This document shows positions 17,747 through 27,103 of a stretch of DNA of 64,000 nucleotides, in pieces; positions within the stretch are counted from its first letter, which is position 1, and the number at the start of each line of letters is the position of its first letter. The notes beneath the pieces were generated by a model. It searched no databases and was not told the DNA's origin. It was given only the letters and a program-made list of their open reading frames with translations. The stretch spans positions 1-64,000 of the forward strand of contig CAIUHP010000068.1 in the NCBI GenBank assembly GCA_903899015.1. The letters run 5' to 3'. Position numbers and translations under genes: made by a program. Origin of the DNA: an uncultured Armatimonadota bacterium (GTDB lineage: Bacteria > Armatimonadota > Fimbriimonadia > Fimbriimonadales > Fimbriimonadaceae).

Positions 17747-19069
17747 CTATGACACTTCGGCTGGTAAGTTCAAATGCTTATCTGGGTCTCGCAAAATTCT
17801 CATGCTGAGTGCCATTCCGAACGTGACGAAAATGGCGCAGGCGACAAAGGGCGAGTAGCGACCGAACGACTGACCAAGTCCTATTTGCAGTCCGATCGGT
17901 TGTAGTTTTTCATACATCGCGGACCCGATTGGGGCTCCAATAATCGCTCCAAGGCCCTGAGCGGTCATGATTGCACCCAAGTTTGCTCCTCGGCAATCCG
18001 GGTCAATATCGCTGACGCTCGCCATCCAAGCGGGAATCGCTAGTAGGAAGCCAATACCGCAGGGTACTCCGCAGATCATGAAAATCCAGGGGTTGCGTAG
18101 GACGGGCACGAAAGCGCCGACCGCAATCAACCACAGACCGATTGAGCAGGCTGCCAATCCAATGTGGACCGCCCTTGCACGACCAATTCGTTCGCCGAAC
18201 CGAGAAACGGGCACGCTGGCGATTCCCATTGCGATAGCTCCTGGACAAACCAGAAGTCCGACCATGGTCTCGCTGAAATGAAATTGATCAAGTGGGAAGA
18301 TCTTGAAAATGGCCATCGGGAAGCCGACACCGGCAAAAGTGACGGTTGCCAGCAGCAGGTAAGTGGGAATTTGGCGGGCTGATTTTGCGAAGGTTGCCAA
18401 CTCGGAGTGGCTTGTCGAAGCATCTTCGACTTTCTTCTTCGGCACGGAGTTAGGAACGAACCGCCAAACGGCAATGCCTACGGCGGCAAACATTCCGGCC
18501 GCCAAGACGAGTCCAGCCCATTTGGTTCCGGAAAGATCGTTGATTGCTCCGCCGAGCGGGAACGCGAATGCGATGCCCAACATGTAGCAGAGATTGAGGA
18601 GCGACATCGCCTGCTGTCTCTCTCCATCCTCCACTGTTTCACCTACCGCGGAGAATGCGGCTGGCCAAAGCATTGCGGCACCTAAGCCATCGCAAGCACG
18701 AAGGCAGATAAAGGCTAAGATCTCGAGAGGTTTTCCTCCCGTGGAAGGGATCATTAAGCTGAAAAGGGAAGTCGCCACACTGATAAGCGGACCCAGCATC
18801 ATGAGCTTCTTGGGACCGAAACGATCCGCAAAGTGTCCCATCGGACTCTTGAAGACAGCTTCGCAGAGCAAAAATGCGACAAGGACATAACCCAGCGCGC
18901 TCGCACCGAACTTTCTCTCACCCTGCAGGTAGACGGGCATGGTGGAGACATTGAGAACCGCGTAGCCAATTTCGGCTAACAAAGCAATGATGAGAAGTTT
19001 TGCTACGGCGGGCCTACGCATCAATGGGATGCTGTTTATTGGCTCTGGAGCTGTGACCGTACTTGCCAT
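17747..19069 (-). CDS. MFS transporter
   Basis: A 440-aa protein with about 12 membrane segments and the major-facilitator motif A (GHFADRFGPKKLM) after the second segment, repeated in weaker form in the second half (VSRFGERIGRARAV). The central loop is charged. It looks like a drug or small-molecule exporter type but the substrate cannot be told. It stands alone between gap and the ribosomal operon. Confidence 0.85.
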   Translation of the reverse strand: MASTVTAPEPINSIPLMRRPAVAKLLIIALLAEIGYAVLNVSTMPVYLQGERKFGASALGYVLVAFLLCEAVFKSPMGHFADRFGPKKLMMLGPLISVATSLFSLMIPSTGGKPLEILAFICLRACDGLGAAMLWPAAFSAVGETVEDGERQQAMSLLNLCYMLGIAFAFPLGGAINDLSGTKWAGLVLAAGMFAAVGIAVWRFVPNSVPKKKVEDASTSHSELATFAKSARQIPTYLLLATVTFAGVGFPMAIFKIFPLDQFHFSETMVGLLVCPGAIAMGIASVPVSRFGERIGRARAVHIGLAACSIGLWLIAVGAFVPVLRNPWIFMICGVPCGIGFLLAIPAWMASVSDIDPDCRGANLGAIMTAQGLGAIIGAPIGSAMYEKLQPIGLQIGLGQSFGRYSPFVACAIFVTFGMALSMRILRDPDKHLNLPAEVS

Positions 19070-19199
19070 CGATCTATTGATGCGGAATTTCTTTGAACTC
19101 CGTTGCGGTCAGTTTACAGAATGCCCAGGAAATAGGGCAAAAGGATGAAGAAACTGGGACCTGATGGTTGGGAGCGATAAACCGGCTGGATTGTTCCAC

Positions 19200-19231
19200 G
19201 AACAGGGCATTTACTTAAAAATTCCCTGTTC
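19200..19231. repeat. Inverted repeat after the ribosomal operon
   Basis: GAACAGGG and CCCTGTTC form an 8-bp stem with a 16-base AT-rich loop, about 40 bases beyond the rpsI stop. It may be the end signal of the operon, but no T-tract follows the stem on the minus strand. Confidence 0.35.
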
Positions 19232-19272
19232 CGAACAGTTCCAAGGTTATTGCACGCTCCCAAACAGAAGTA

Positions 19273-19668
19273 TCAGCGCTTTACGAACTGGAAGCCACGT
19301 CGTGCCTTCTTTCGGCCGTACTTCTTAGCTTCCTTAATTCGAGAATCTCGAGTCAGATAGCCGCCTGCTCGAAGTTCCTTTTTAAGTTCGGTATCAATTT
19401 CGAGAAGGGCTCGGGAGATACCTAGGCGAATTGCGCCAGCCTGGCCGGTGATTCCACCGCCTTTAGCCGTAGCCTTAACGTCGTAACGACCGTCCATGTG
19501 AAGGTGTACGAGTGGGCTCTTAACAAGAATCTCAAGAACGGGTCGACCAAGATATTCCTTGAAGTCCCTTCCGTTAATTGTGATCTTGCCTTCGCCTGGA
19601 GTAAGCCAGACACGAGCGATAGCGCACTTGCGGCGCCCTGTTCCGTAGTTCTGATGCGTGGATGCCAT
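19273..19668 (-). CDS. rpsI: 30S ribosomal protein uS9
   Basis: 131 residues with the uS9 start GTGRRKCAIARVWL and the conserved basic tail KKARRGFQFVKR, whose end reaches the ribosomal P site and contacts tRNA. It starts 3 bases after the rplM stop codon, the usual rplM-rpsI pair. It is the last gene of the operon. Confidence 0.97.
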   Translation of the reverse strand: MASTHQNYGTGRRKCAIARVWLTPGEGKITINGRDFKEYLGRPVLEILVKSPLVHLHMDGRYDVKATAKGGGITGQAGAIRLGISRALLEIDTELKKELRAGGYLTRDSRIKEAKKYGRKKARRGFQFVKR

Positions 19669-19671
19669 CGG

Positions 19672-20115
19672 TTAGTTCTTATCCTTTTTAATGTTCAGGG
19701 GCTGGGGGTTCTGGGCCTCGTGGGGGTGTTCGCTGCCGGCATAGACCTTAAGCTTCTTGAACAGGGCTTTACCCAGTTTGGTCTTAGGGGTCATTCCCCA
19801 AACCGCCTTCTCGACGAGCTTGACCGGATCTTCGTCAAGCATCTTGCCACGGCTGATGTTCTTAAGACCATCGGGCCAGCCGCTGTGCCAGTAGATAATT
19901 TCATCCCGCTTGTTGCCGGTGAGTACGACCTGTGATGCATTGATGATAATCACAAAGTCGCCGCAGTCGGCGTTATAAGCAAAAGTCGGTTTGTGTTTGC
20001 CTCGGAGTACCTGAGCAACTTGGGCTGCGAGTCGGCCTACCGGCATGCCGGCGGCGTCGACCACGTACCACTTGTGCTCGATGCTTCCTTCTTTATTCGT
20101 GTATGTCCTATTCAT
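19672..20115 (-). CDS. rplM: 50S ribosomal protein uL13
   Basis: 147 residues, standard for uL13, with the WYVVDAAGMPVGRLA start and YAGSEHPHEAQNP near the end. It is an early 50S assembly protein. It is paired with rpsI and follows truA in the operon. Confidence 0.97.
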   Translation of the reverse strand: MNRTYTNKEGSIEHKWYVVDAAGMPVGRLAAQVAQVLRGKHKPTFAYNADCGDFVIIINASQVVLTGNKRDEIIYWHSGWPDGLKNISRGKMLDEDPVKLVEKAVWGMTPKTKLGKALFKKLKVYAGSEHPHEAQNPQPLNIKKDKN

Positions 20116-20191
20116 TTCGGTTTTCCTGTTTGGCCCTCTTCGGGCTCGTGTCTGACGATATTGTTTGGTAGTGTCAGAGCACGCTCTGTCG

Positions 20192-21004
20192 CTACACGTT
20201 TTCGGAAGCTGTAAATCGGTTGTCTCCGGACTTGAGGGTTTTAGACCTGTTGTCTATGGGATGGCGACCGTAGCGTATCCGCATCAGACAAAGTCCGTTC
20301 GCGGGTAGCACCACTGGCCACATGAGACTATTCCGCTCCTCAGTGAGGAGTCTGCTGACCTCTTCGACGGGTCGATAGCCACGTCCTACTTCTAGTAGAA
20401 CCCCAGCCATTCGGCGCATCATTCCACGAAGGAATGCCGTACCGACCACGTCCACCCACACCTCATCTCGAACTTGGCTCACATTGACTGAGTAAAGGAC
20501 CCTTCTTGTGTTTTCAACATGAGGATCTAATTCTTCAGTAAATGCTAGGAAATCATGATCGCCAACAAGCGCCTTACTTGCTTCCTGCATATCCTGCAGG
20601 TTTAAGGGTCTTCCGTAGACATGAACAAAGCGCGATCGAAAGGGATCACGCTGAGCAGTCGAGATTCGATATCGGTAGAACCGGTCCATAGCGCTAAAGC
20701 GACTATGAAAGGAATCGTCGACTTGTTTAGACGACACAACGGCGATGTCAGGAGCCATCACCTTATTCAGAATGCGCGTCCACTTTGCAGGCTCAATATT
20801 CACCTTGGTATCAAAGTGACAAACTTGTCCTTTCGCGTGTGCGCCGCTATCTGTACGGCTCGCTCCAACGATCTCAATTTCCTCGCCCGAGATTCGGCGA
20901 ACAGCTTCTCTCAATGTACTCTGAACAGTTCGCTGCCCAGTTTGTGCGGCCCAACCGCAAAATTCGGTGCCGTCGTACGAGACGACGAGCTGAATTCTTC
21001 TCAT
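20192..21004 (-). CDS. truA: tRNA pseudouridine synthase A
   Basis: TruA makes pseudouridine at positions 38-40 of the tRNA anticodon stem. The family start (VVSYDGTEFCGW) and the catalytic Asp52 in SRTDSGAHA are present; the fold continues to FLRGMMRRMAGVL. The ATG at 21004 matches the usual start of the family; an in-frame GTG at 21028 would add eight residues. It sits between rplQ and rplM, a common arrangement. Confidence 0.93.
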   Translation of the reverse strand: MRRIQLVVSYDGTEFCGWAAQTGQRTVQSTLREAVRRISGEEIEIVGASRTDSGAHAKGQVCHFDTKVNIEPAKWTRILNKVMAPDIAVVSSKQVDDSFHSRFSAMDRFYRYRISTAQRDPFRSRFVHVYGRPLNLQDMQEASKALVGDHDFLAFTEELDPHVENTRRVLYSVNVSQVRDEVWVDVVGTAFLRGMMRRMAGVLLEVGRGYRPVEEVSRLLTEERNSLMWPVVLPANGLCLMRIRYGRHPIDNRSKTLKSGDNRFTASENV

Positions 21005-21073
21005 TTCTTTCGGCAAGGAATTCCTCACCAGGTGGATACAAGTTGAAGCACGGTTTCCCGTGCCTCTACAATT

Positions 21074-21526
21074 TTAGTCAACTAATTCGAGGACTGCTTC
21101 AGGTGCGCCGTCGCCGCGTCGTGGTCCGATCTTCGTGAGACGGGTGTATCCGCCTGGACGATCCTTGAATCGGGGGCCCACTTCGTCGAACAGGTGCTTG
21201 ACGAGGTCTTCGCCGTTGATCAAGCTCATGCTCTGAAGAATCTGAACTTTCTCTCCCTGAGTTTTACCGGCGAGTTTCTTCTCCGGCTTGGGGGAGGAAG
21301 CACTGTGTCCAACGAGTACTCGTCGAGCTCTACGTCGGGCTTCAAGTCCATCTTCCATCTTGGTGAGGGTGATGAGCTTTTCTACCAGTCGCTGCAGTTC
21401 CTTAGCACGACCAACGGTCGTGCGAGTGTAGCCGTGTCGAATAAACTGGCGTTGAAGGTTGGTCAGCAGGGCCATGCGCTGATCGGAAGGCAGCCCCAGC
21501 TTTCGGTGGTCTATTTTGTGTGTCAT
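21074..21526 (-). CDS. rplQ: 50S ribosomal protein bL17
   Basis: 150 residues with the bL17 start HRKLGLPSDQRMALLTNL and the end GGYTRLTKIGPRRGDGAPEA. It follows rpoA by 29 bases, as in most bacteria. The middle carries a charged insert (KPEKKLAGKTQGEK), making it a little longer than the ~120-residue forms. Confidence 0.97.
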   Translation of the reverse strand: MTHKIDHRKLGLPSDQRMALLTNLQRQFIRHGYTRTTVGRAKELQRLVEKLITLTKMEDGLEARRRARRVLVGHSASSPKPEKKLAGKTQGEKVQILQSMSLINGEDLVKHLFDEVGPRFKDRPGGYTRLTKIGPRRGDGAPEAVLELVD

Positions 21527-21555
21527 GATTCTAGTCCGTTAGGCTTGGGCCTGTT

Positions 21556-22566
21556 TCAGAAATCTTCGTCATCCTCGTCGTCAAGTGAATCGAGCGATCG
21601 GTAGCCGCCCTTAGGTGGCTTCAGCTCAAGACCATGCTCAACCAACTTGTCCCGAACTTCAAGAAGGGACTTCTTACCGAAACCGCGGATCGCAGTTAAG
21701 TCGGATTCAGTCGCAATCGCGAGGTTCTTGAGAGTCAAGATGCCAGCTCGGCGAAGACAGTTGAATGTTCGCTGCGAGAAGTCGAGCTCTTCAATTCGAA
21801 GATCGGGAACATTCTTCAGCAATTCGTCATTGTTCTCTTCATCGATGTCGAGATCAGCTTCAAAACCAGCCTCGCCGAGGTCGAAGAACATTCGGAAATA
21901 CTTATCAAGGATATGAGCCGATTGGGAAAGGGCATCGTTCGGACGAACCGTGCCATTAGTCCAAATATCAAGGACCAGTCGCTCATAGTCTGTTCGCATG
22001 CCAACTCGAGTCTGTTCGACGGTGTAGTTGACTTTCTTAACCGGGGTGTACTGGGATCCAGTAGGAATCACTCCGATCATGCCGCGATACTTCTCTTGCT
22101 TTTCTGGAAGAACATAACCTGCTCCCCAACCAACATAGAGTTCCATCGTTAGGCTTGCATTGGGATCGCTTAGCGTCGCAATGTAAACCTCTGGGTTCAC
22201 GACTTCAAGACCTTCTGGGCAGATGATGTCGGATCCCGTTACTCGGCCAGGTCCCTTTACGTCGATGCGAACAATCTGTTCGTCGAAAGGGCCTTCTCCG
22301 GTTGATCGGATCGCAACATCCTTCAGGTTAAGAAGGAGTTCAGTAGTGTCCTCTTTCACACCAGGGATCGGTGCGAACTCATGGAAAACTTTGTCAATGC
22401 GAATAGCTGCAATTGACGCGCCCTGAATGGAGCTAAGGAGGACGCGGCGGAGTGCATTGCCGATCGTCTGTCCATAGCCTCTCTCAAGGGGCTCAAGTAC
22501 GAACTTGCCGTATTCCTGGTGGAGATCAAGAGTGGAGATGTGTGGCATGGTTTCTTGCGCGGACAT
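21556..22566 (-). CDS. rpoA: RNA polymerase alpha subunit
   Basis: 336 residues with both domains: an N-terminal assembly domain (FVLEPLERGYGQTIGNALRRVLLSS) and a C-terminal DNA/activator-binding domain (LRRAGILTLKNLAIATESDLTAIRGFGKKSL) joined by an acidic linker. The tail ends in a run of acidic residues. The start may be the ATG at 22566 or the one six codons later. It directly follows rpsK, with no rpsD between. Confidence 0.97.
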   Translation of the reverse strand: MSAQETMPHISTLDLHQEYGKFVLEPLERGYGQTIGNALRRVLLSSIQGASIAAIRIDKVFHEFAPIPGVKEDTTELLLNLKDVAIRSTGEGPFDEQIVRIDVKGPGRVTGSDIICPEGLEVVNPEVYIATLSDPNASLTMELYVGWGAGYVLPEKQEKYRGMIGVIPTGSQYTPVKKVNYTVEQTRVGMRTDYERLVLDIWTNGTVRPNDALSQSAHILDKYFRMFFDLGEAGFEADLDIDEENNDELLKNVPDLRIEELDFSQRTFNCLRRAGILTLKNLAIATESDLTAIRGFGKKSLLEVRDKLVEHGLELKPPKGGYRSLDSLDDEDDEDF

Positions 22567-22609
22567 CCCGTCCGCAGGGCATGAGCAGGGGCCTTAGCCC
22601 CGCTCGTTC

Positions 22610-23002
22610 TTAGACACGGCGACGCTTTGGCGGTCGGCATCCGTTGTGGGGAACCGGCGTCATGTCGCAAATGCTTGTTACTTCCAAGCCAGAAGCCTGG
22701 AGGGCTCGAATAGCGGTCTCCCGTCCTGATCCAGGGCCTTTGATCTGAACGTCGACGCGTCGAAGTCCATGCTCCTGTGCCAAACGGCTCGCCTTATCGG
22801 CAGCAACCTGTGCTGCAAATGGCGTGCCCTTTCGAGAACCCTTGAAGTTCACGTTGCCAGCGCTGGCCCATGAAATTGTGTTTCCCGAAGGATCGGTGAT
22901 TGTAACCAGCGTGTTGTTAAACGACGCATGGATATGAGCGACACCCACTGGGATGTTCTTGCGCTCCTTCTGCTTGCCCTTTTGTACTTGCTTTCGTGCC
23001 AT
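22610..23002 (-). CDS. rpsK: 30S ribosomal protein uS11
   Basis: 130 residues with the uS11 core ([18 protein letters not shown]) and the conserved end [18 protein letters not shown]. It helps form the mRNA exit region of the 30S platform. It lies between rpsM and rpoA. Confidence 0.97.
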   Translation of the reverse strand: MARKQVQKGKQKERKNIPVGVAHIHASFNNTLVTITDPSGNTISWASAGNVNFKGSRKGTPFAAQVAADKASRLAQEHGLRRVDVQIKGPGSGRETAIRALQASGLEVTSICDMTPVPHNGCRPPKRRRV

Positions 23003-23063
23003 GTTGTGTCGGTTTTTTGCTCCTCAAGCCAGCTAATTAGCAAGCCTGAGGAGCGATCGTTCT

Positions 23064-23441
23064 TTACTTCTTCGCCTTCTTCTTTCCGGCAACCGTCTTC
23101 GGCTTACCCTTTCGAGTTCGGGCATTGTGCCGCGTGTTCTGTCCACGGGTTGGGAGACCACGACGATGTCGTAATCCACGGTAACAACCAATTTCCATCA
23201 AACGGCGAATGTTGCCATTCACTTCTCGTCGAAGATCTCCCTCGACTTGGAAGTCTCGGTCCAAAATTTCGCGGAGATGGGCGATTTCGGTTTCGGTTAA
23301 ATCTCGAACCTTCTTTCGTGGGTCGATCCCAGCTTTCTCAACGAGTTCGTGGACATTGTGCTTACCAATGCCGTACAGCACGGGCAAGGCGTATATAACA
23401 GCCTTGTCGCGTGGAAGGTCGATACCTGCAATTCTTGCCAT
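23064..23441 (-). CDS. rpsM: 30S ribosomal protein uS13
   Basis: 125 residues with the start [24 protein letters not shown] and the basic tail [19 protein letters not shown]. It forms bridges to the 50S subunit at the 30S head. It follows rpmJ by 30 bases. Confidence 0.97.
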   Translation of the reverse strand: MARIAGIDLPRDKAVIYALPVLYGIGKHNVHELVEKAGIDPRKKVRDLTETEIAHLREILDRDFQVEGDLRREVNGNIRRLMEIGCYRGLRHRRGLPTRGQNTRHNARTRKGKPKTVAGKKKAKK

Positions 23442-23471
23442 GCTTTAAATCTCTTCCTGTCGTCCTACAGA

Positions 23472-23585
23472 CTAGCCTTGGCGCTGCTTGTGCTTCGGCA
23501 CCTGGCAAATCACCCTAACAACTCCGTTGCGCTTGATGATCTTGCACTTATCGCAAATTTTTTTGACGCTGGCTCTAACTTTCAT
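23472..23585 (-). CDS. rpmJ: 50S ribosomal protein bL36 (zinc-ribbon form)
   Basis: A 37-codon gene. The product begins [15 protein letters not shown] and ends [10 protein letters not shown], with the C-x2-C-x12-C-x4-H zinc ligands of the C+ form of bL36. It heads the operon and precedes rpsM, as in many bacteria. infA, which often precedes it, is not found upstream; the 144 bases to the divergent GNAT gene hold the likely operon promoter. Confidence 0.95.
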   Translation of the reverse strand: MKVRASVKKICDKCKIIKRNGVVRVICQVPKHKQRQG

Positions 23586-23729
23586 ATCAATTTTGCCTAT
23601 GTCGTCCGTCTCTATATTAGACAGCGGTTTTCGGGTTTCCCGAGACCGATGGCTATTCGTGGCCGACGCAAGAGGAAATGATACCTAACAAGCGCAGGGA
23701 TCGGCAAGATGCGCGGGTAGTTTCTGCAT

Positions 23730-24311
23730 ATGGAAACTGCAAGACGCTCTGAAATTCCCGGAAGAATCGTCACGAGGCGTCTCATTTTACGCAAACAAGA
23801 GCGTTCTGACGCTCGGCAAGTCCTTATTGCGATTGAGGAATCGCATGAGGAGTTAAGTCGCTGGCTAGTCTGGGCGAAGACAATTCCTAGCTTTGATGGG
23901 ATGGAAGATTACATTTCGAGGGCCCGAGCGGCTTGGGAATTGCGTGAACAACATCTTTTTCATGTTTTTGATCACGCAGATCGGTTTTTAGGTGCTTGCG
24001 GCCTGGAATTTATTGACTGGGAGCTAAGAGGATTTGAAATTGGTTATTGGTTACGATCATCTGCGGTAGGGAAAGGCTACATGACCGAAGCAGTTGAAGC
24101 GTTAGAAGTTCAAGTTTTTGAGAAGTGCCACGCTAGAAGGGTTGCGATCAAATGTGATGTGCTCAACCACCGATCTTCCGCGATTGCAAAGAGGCTAGGC
24201 TATGAACTGGAAGGCGTTCACCGCAATGAGCGGATTAACGCGCTGGGTGAGCCTCAAGACACGATGGTTTGGGCTAAGACTTCGAGCGAATCCCGACATG
24301 AAGTCACGTAA
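23730..24311 (+). CDS. RimJ/RimL-type GNAT acetyltransferase
   Basis: 193 residues with the start TRRLILRKQERSDARQVLIAIEES and the motif IGYWLRSSAVGKGYMTEAV, whose G-K-G-Y is the acetyl-CoA loop of RimJ/RimL-like enzymes, and a C-terminal NHRSSAIAKRLGYELEG stretch. Such enzymes acetylate protein N-termini or small amines; the target is not predictable. Divergent from the ribosomal operon; the next gene starts 18 bases downstream. Confidence 0.88.
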   Translation: METARRSEIPGRIVTRRLILRKQERSDARQVLIAIEESHEELSRWLVWAKTIPSFDGMEDYISRARAAWELREQHLFHVFDHADRFLGACGLEFIDWELRGFEIGYWLRSSAVGKGYMTEAVEALEVQVFEKCHARRVAIKCDVLNHRSSAIAKRLGYELEGVHRNERINALGEPQDTMVWAKTSSESRHEVT

Positions 24312-24329
24312 GATGAAAGTGTGGTGGGA

Positions 24330-24926
24330 ATGAAGAAGTTAAGCAATCGAGTTCTTCGAAGTTCTTTGGTTGTCGCAGTTCTATTCGCGATGATCTCTTG
24401 TCAACCTGAGTCTCAAAGTTCTCCCTCCGTAACTGCTAGCAAATCAGAGGTAGCACCATCGGATCCTAACGCGGGCAAATCCATTTCTCCAGTTGGCCCC
24501 GGTGAGAAAGTTCCTGATTTCAAAGTGCTGAGTTTTGAAGGGAAAGAGGTCCGGTTATCATCCTTTAAGGGCCATCCCGTGATGATTGACTACTGGGCGA
24601 CCTGGTGTCCGCCTTGTCTAGAAGGACTTCCTCATACCGAATCCATCTTCAAACTGGGCGCAAATCAGGGCCTTAAGGTGATGGCAATCTGTCATGAAGA
24701 CATCGGGCCTGTGCTCAAGCTGTTCGAATCCAAACAGTACACATTCCCAGCTTATATGGATAGGGAGAGTAATTTCCAAAGGCAATATCAAATCGACGAG
24801 ATCCCGGTTGTCGTGGTCATCGACAAGGAAGGGAAACTGGTGGACTATATCGTTGGAGGTGGGCAAGACGAGCGCATCAAGCACGCGCTCGCCCAGGTTG
24901 GCATCAAAATCGACTCAATCCTATGA
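24330..24926 (+). CDS. TlpA-like thioredoxin-fold lipoprotein
   Basis: About 198 residues. The ATG at 24330 gives a lipoprotein signal (hydrophobic VVAVLFAMISC with the Cys as lipid site), a Ser-rich linker and a thioredoxin fold with the active site YWATWCPPC. It would reduce or exchange disulfides outside the inner membrane, as ResA/TlpA proteins do. An upstream GTG at 24321 is less likely. Probably co-transcribed with the GNAT gene. Its end overlaps the convergent aldo/keto reductase by 6 bases. Confidence 0.88.
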   Translation: MKKLSNRVLRSSLVVAVLFAMISCQPESQSSPSVTASKSEVAPSDPNAGKSISPVGPGEKVPDFKVLSFEGKEVRLSSFKGHPVMIDYWATWCPPCLEGLPHTESIFKLGANQGLKVMAICHEDIGPVLKLFESKQYTFPAYMDRESNFQRQYQIDEIPVVVVIDKEGKLVDYIVGGGQDERIKHALAQVGIKIDSIL

Positions 24927-25901
24927 GTGCCCGGATACAGGATGGGGAATATAAGGGGCCTCAAGCTCTTTCATTTCTTCGGAAGAGAGATTGAGCGAAA
25001 GGGCAGCAACTGCGTCCGACAAATGACATTCCTTCGATGCGCCCACTATCGGTGAAGTGACGGGCTTCTTCTGGAGCACCCAAGCAAGTGCCACCTGAGC
25101 TCTCGGGACACCCCTTCTTTCAGCGACCTTAGCAACCGTATCAACGACTTTTTGATCGGCGTCGGCCATTACTGAATAGAGTGTCTTCCCAAACTCATCG
25201 GTTTCGGACCGAAGAGTGGTTTCGCTCCAGGGGCGGGTCAATCGACCACGGGCAAGGGGGCTCCAAGGAATCACTCCGATTCCTTCGTCAGCGCAAAGTC
25301 CCATCATCTCTCGCTCTTCTTCACGGTAGAGCAGGTTGTAGTAGTTTTGCATCGAGACAAACTTGGCCCAACCATTTTCCTTGGAGACGTGAAGGGCCTT
25401 GCAGAACTGCCATGCGAACATGGAAGATGCGCCAATGTATCGGACCTTTCCACTCTTAACCACGTCGTTGAGTGCTTCAAGGGTCTCCTCGATGGGTGTT
25501 TCGTAGTCCCAGCGGTGGATCTGATAGAGGTCCACATAATCCATTCCCAAGCGAGTTAAGCTGGCGTCGATTTCAGAGAAAACTGCCTTTCGAGAGAGTC
25601 CAGCCCCGTTGGCATCCGACCGCATGCGTCCGTTTAATTTGGTAGCGATGACTAATTCTTCGCGATTCGCAAAATCGCGGACTGCTCGTCCAAGGATTTC
25701 TTCACTTGTACCGTCGGAATAGACATTTGCCGTGTCGAAAAAATTGATTCCGAGTTCCAGAGCTTCCCGAATGAAAGGCCGACTTTCTTCCTCGTTAAGC
25801 GTCCACGGGTGATTGCCGCGCTCGGGTGTTCCGTACGTCATGCAACCGAGGCATAGTCGAGATACCTTTAAGCCAGTTTTACCGAGGTTGGTGTATTCCA
25901 T
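24921..25901 (-). CDS. Aldo/keto reductase
   Basis: 326-aa (beta/alpha)8 NADPH-dependent oxidoreductase. Motifs include FFDTANVYSDGTSEEILG with the catalytic Asp and Tyr, the Lys in VIATKLNGRM, the His in YQIHRWDYETP, and the nucleotide-binding IVGASKECHL near the end. It is of the potassium-channel-beta-like/YhdN group. Substrate unknown. It follows the GH5 gene by 41 bases on the same strand, so it may act on sugar-derived aldehydes. Confidence 0.92.
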   Translation of the reverse strand: MEYTNLGKTGLKVSRLCLGCMTYGTPERGNHPWTLNEEESRPFIREALELGINFFDTANVYSDGTSEEILGRAVRDFANREELVIATKLNGRMRSDANGAGLSRKAVFSEIDASLTRLGMDYVDLYQIHRWDYETPIEETLEALNDVVKSGKVRYIGASSMFAWQFCKALHVSKENGWAKFVSMQNYYNLLYREEEREMMGLCADEGIGVIPWSPLARGRLTRPWSETTLRSETDEFGKTLYSVMADADQKVVDTVAKVAERRGVPRAQVALAWVLQKKPVTSPIVGASKECHLSDAVAALSLNLSSEEMKELEAPYIPHPVSGHS

Positions 25902-25942
25902 AAATTCAGTTGTTCTACGAACCTAATGCTCCGTCGTTTGTT

Positions 25943-26941
25943 TCAAGGCTTGAGTAGTTCAAGTAGTTGACGGTCAACGTTATAACCGTCAAGCTTTTCG
26001 TAGGTTGTTCCGGGGCGACCATGTTCGACAATTCCGAAAGCTCCCTCAAAATTCCACATACCCCATCCCCAACCATATTCTCTCCAAAGAGAAAATAGAT
26101 CGGCAAACCATCTAAGGGCAACGTCGTTTGGAGTTTGGTTATAACAGCCGAACTCTCCAATGTGAACGGGACGTCCCATCGCGGCGACTTCTCTCCAAGG
26201 TGCGTAAAACTCATGAAGGGCTTGGCGATCCCACGCGTGTCCCCACCAGTCTCCTCCGGGATACTCAGCCGCGTGTCCCTTCCATCCATCCCACCAATTT
26301 GCACCTTGATGGCTCACTGGCATTGGCTGGTAGCCTCGGGTGGAATGAATGACCTCGAGGTCCGCAAGTTCGGGCATCGCAATATGCCCACCCTCTAACC
26401 CGTCAATCACAACCGGTCTGGATGGGTCGACCGCTCGAATGGCTGCAACAATTCGTCGAATCAAGGCACTATGAATTTCGCGAGTCATTCCGTATTGGCC
26501 GATATCAGGTGGCTCATTAATAAGATCAAAACTCAATAAATCACCTGAAACTCCCCGATACCGCTTGGCGAATAACTCCCATTGAAAAACGAGTCCATCT
26601 TGCGCTTCTCTATCGACCCACAGATTGTGTTTTTCGATTTCCGGCCGGTTGATGCAATAACCAGGAACGCGGTGCATGTTCAGGCTGAAATGGATTTTTC
26701 GCTGTCGGCAAGCTTCGATATAGGAATCAATGGCTTCAAAGGTCGATTCGACGGGGTGCAAGTAGTCGTAATCTCGGGTCCAAAATCGGTAGTCGCAAGC
26801 TAGTCTGGCAAAATTAAAGCTATGCTTGGCCAAGAAATCGAGTGCTCTCTCGTCTGGTGGCTCCGGTATTCGACCTTCTTCCCATGAGGTCATCCACTGA
26901 AAGTTAAAGCCGTACCAAGTCATAGGGAATTCTAGCCTCAT
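25943..26941 (-). CDS. GH5-like glycoside hydrolase (cytoplasmic)
   Basis: 332 residues with no signal peptide. The fold is a (beta/alpha)8 barrel with acid/base Glu143 in FDLINEPPD and nucleophile Glu263 in HIGEFGCYN, the clan-A pair; His90 in NMHRVPGY matches the conserved active-site His of GH5. Likely acts on beta-glycan oligosaccharides taken up by the cell. It precedes the aldo/keto reductase and may share its transcript. Confidence 0.85.
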   Translation of the reverse strand: MRLEFPMTWYGFNFQWMTSWEEGRIPEPPDERALDFLAKHSFNFARLACDYRFWTRDYDYLHPVESTFEAIDSYIEACRQRKIHFSLNMHRVPGYCINRPEIEKHNLWVDREAQDGLVFQWELFAKRYRGVSGDLLSFDLINEPPDIGQYGMTREIHSALIRRIVAAIRAVDPSRPVVIDGLEGGHIAMPELADLEVIHSTRGYQPMPVSHQGANWWDGWKGHAAEYPGGDWWGHAWDRQALHEFYAPWREVAAMGRPVHIGEFGCYNQTPNDVALRWFADLFSLWREYGWGWGMWNFEGAFGIVEHGRPGTTYEKLDGYNVDRQLLELLKP

Positions 26942-27103
26942 TTATGTGTTCGATTAATAATAATTCAAAGCGCCTTGACGGTAGCTCAATCGATTACACT
27001 CGAATAAAGTCGGCTCAGACCCCGCATATATGCCGTAAGCATGTTCCAACATCTTAAGAAGTTGCGATCCTGAACCAAAAGAACCTTATCGAATCTCTCT
27101 CAA

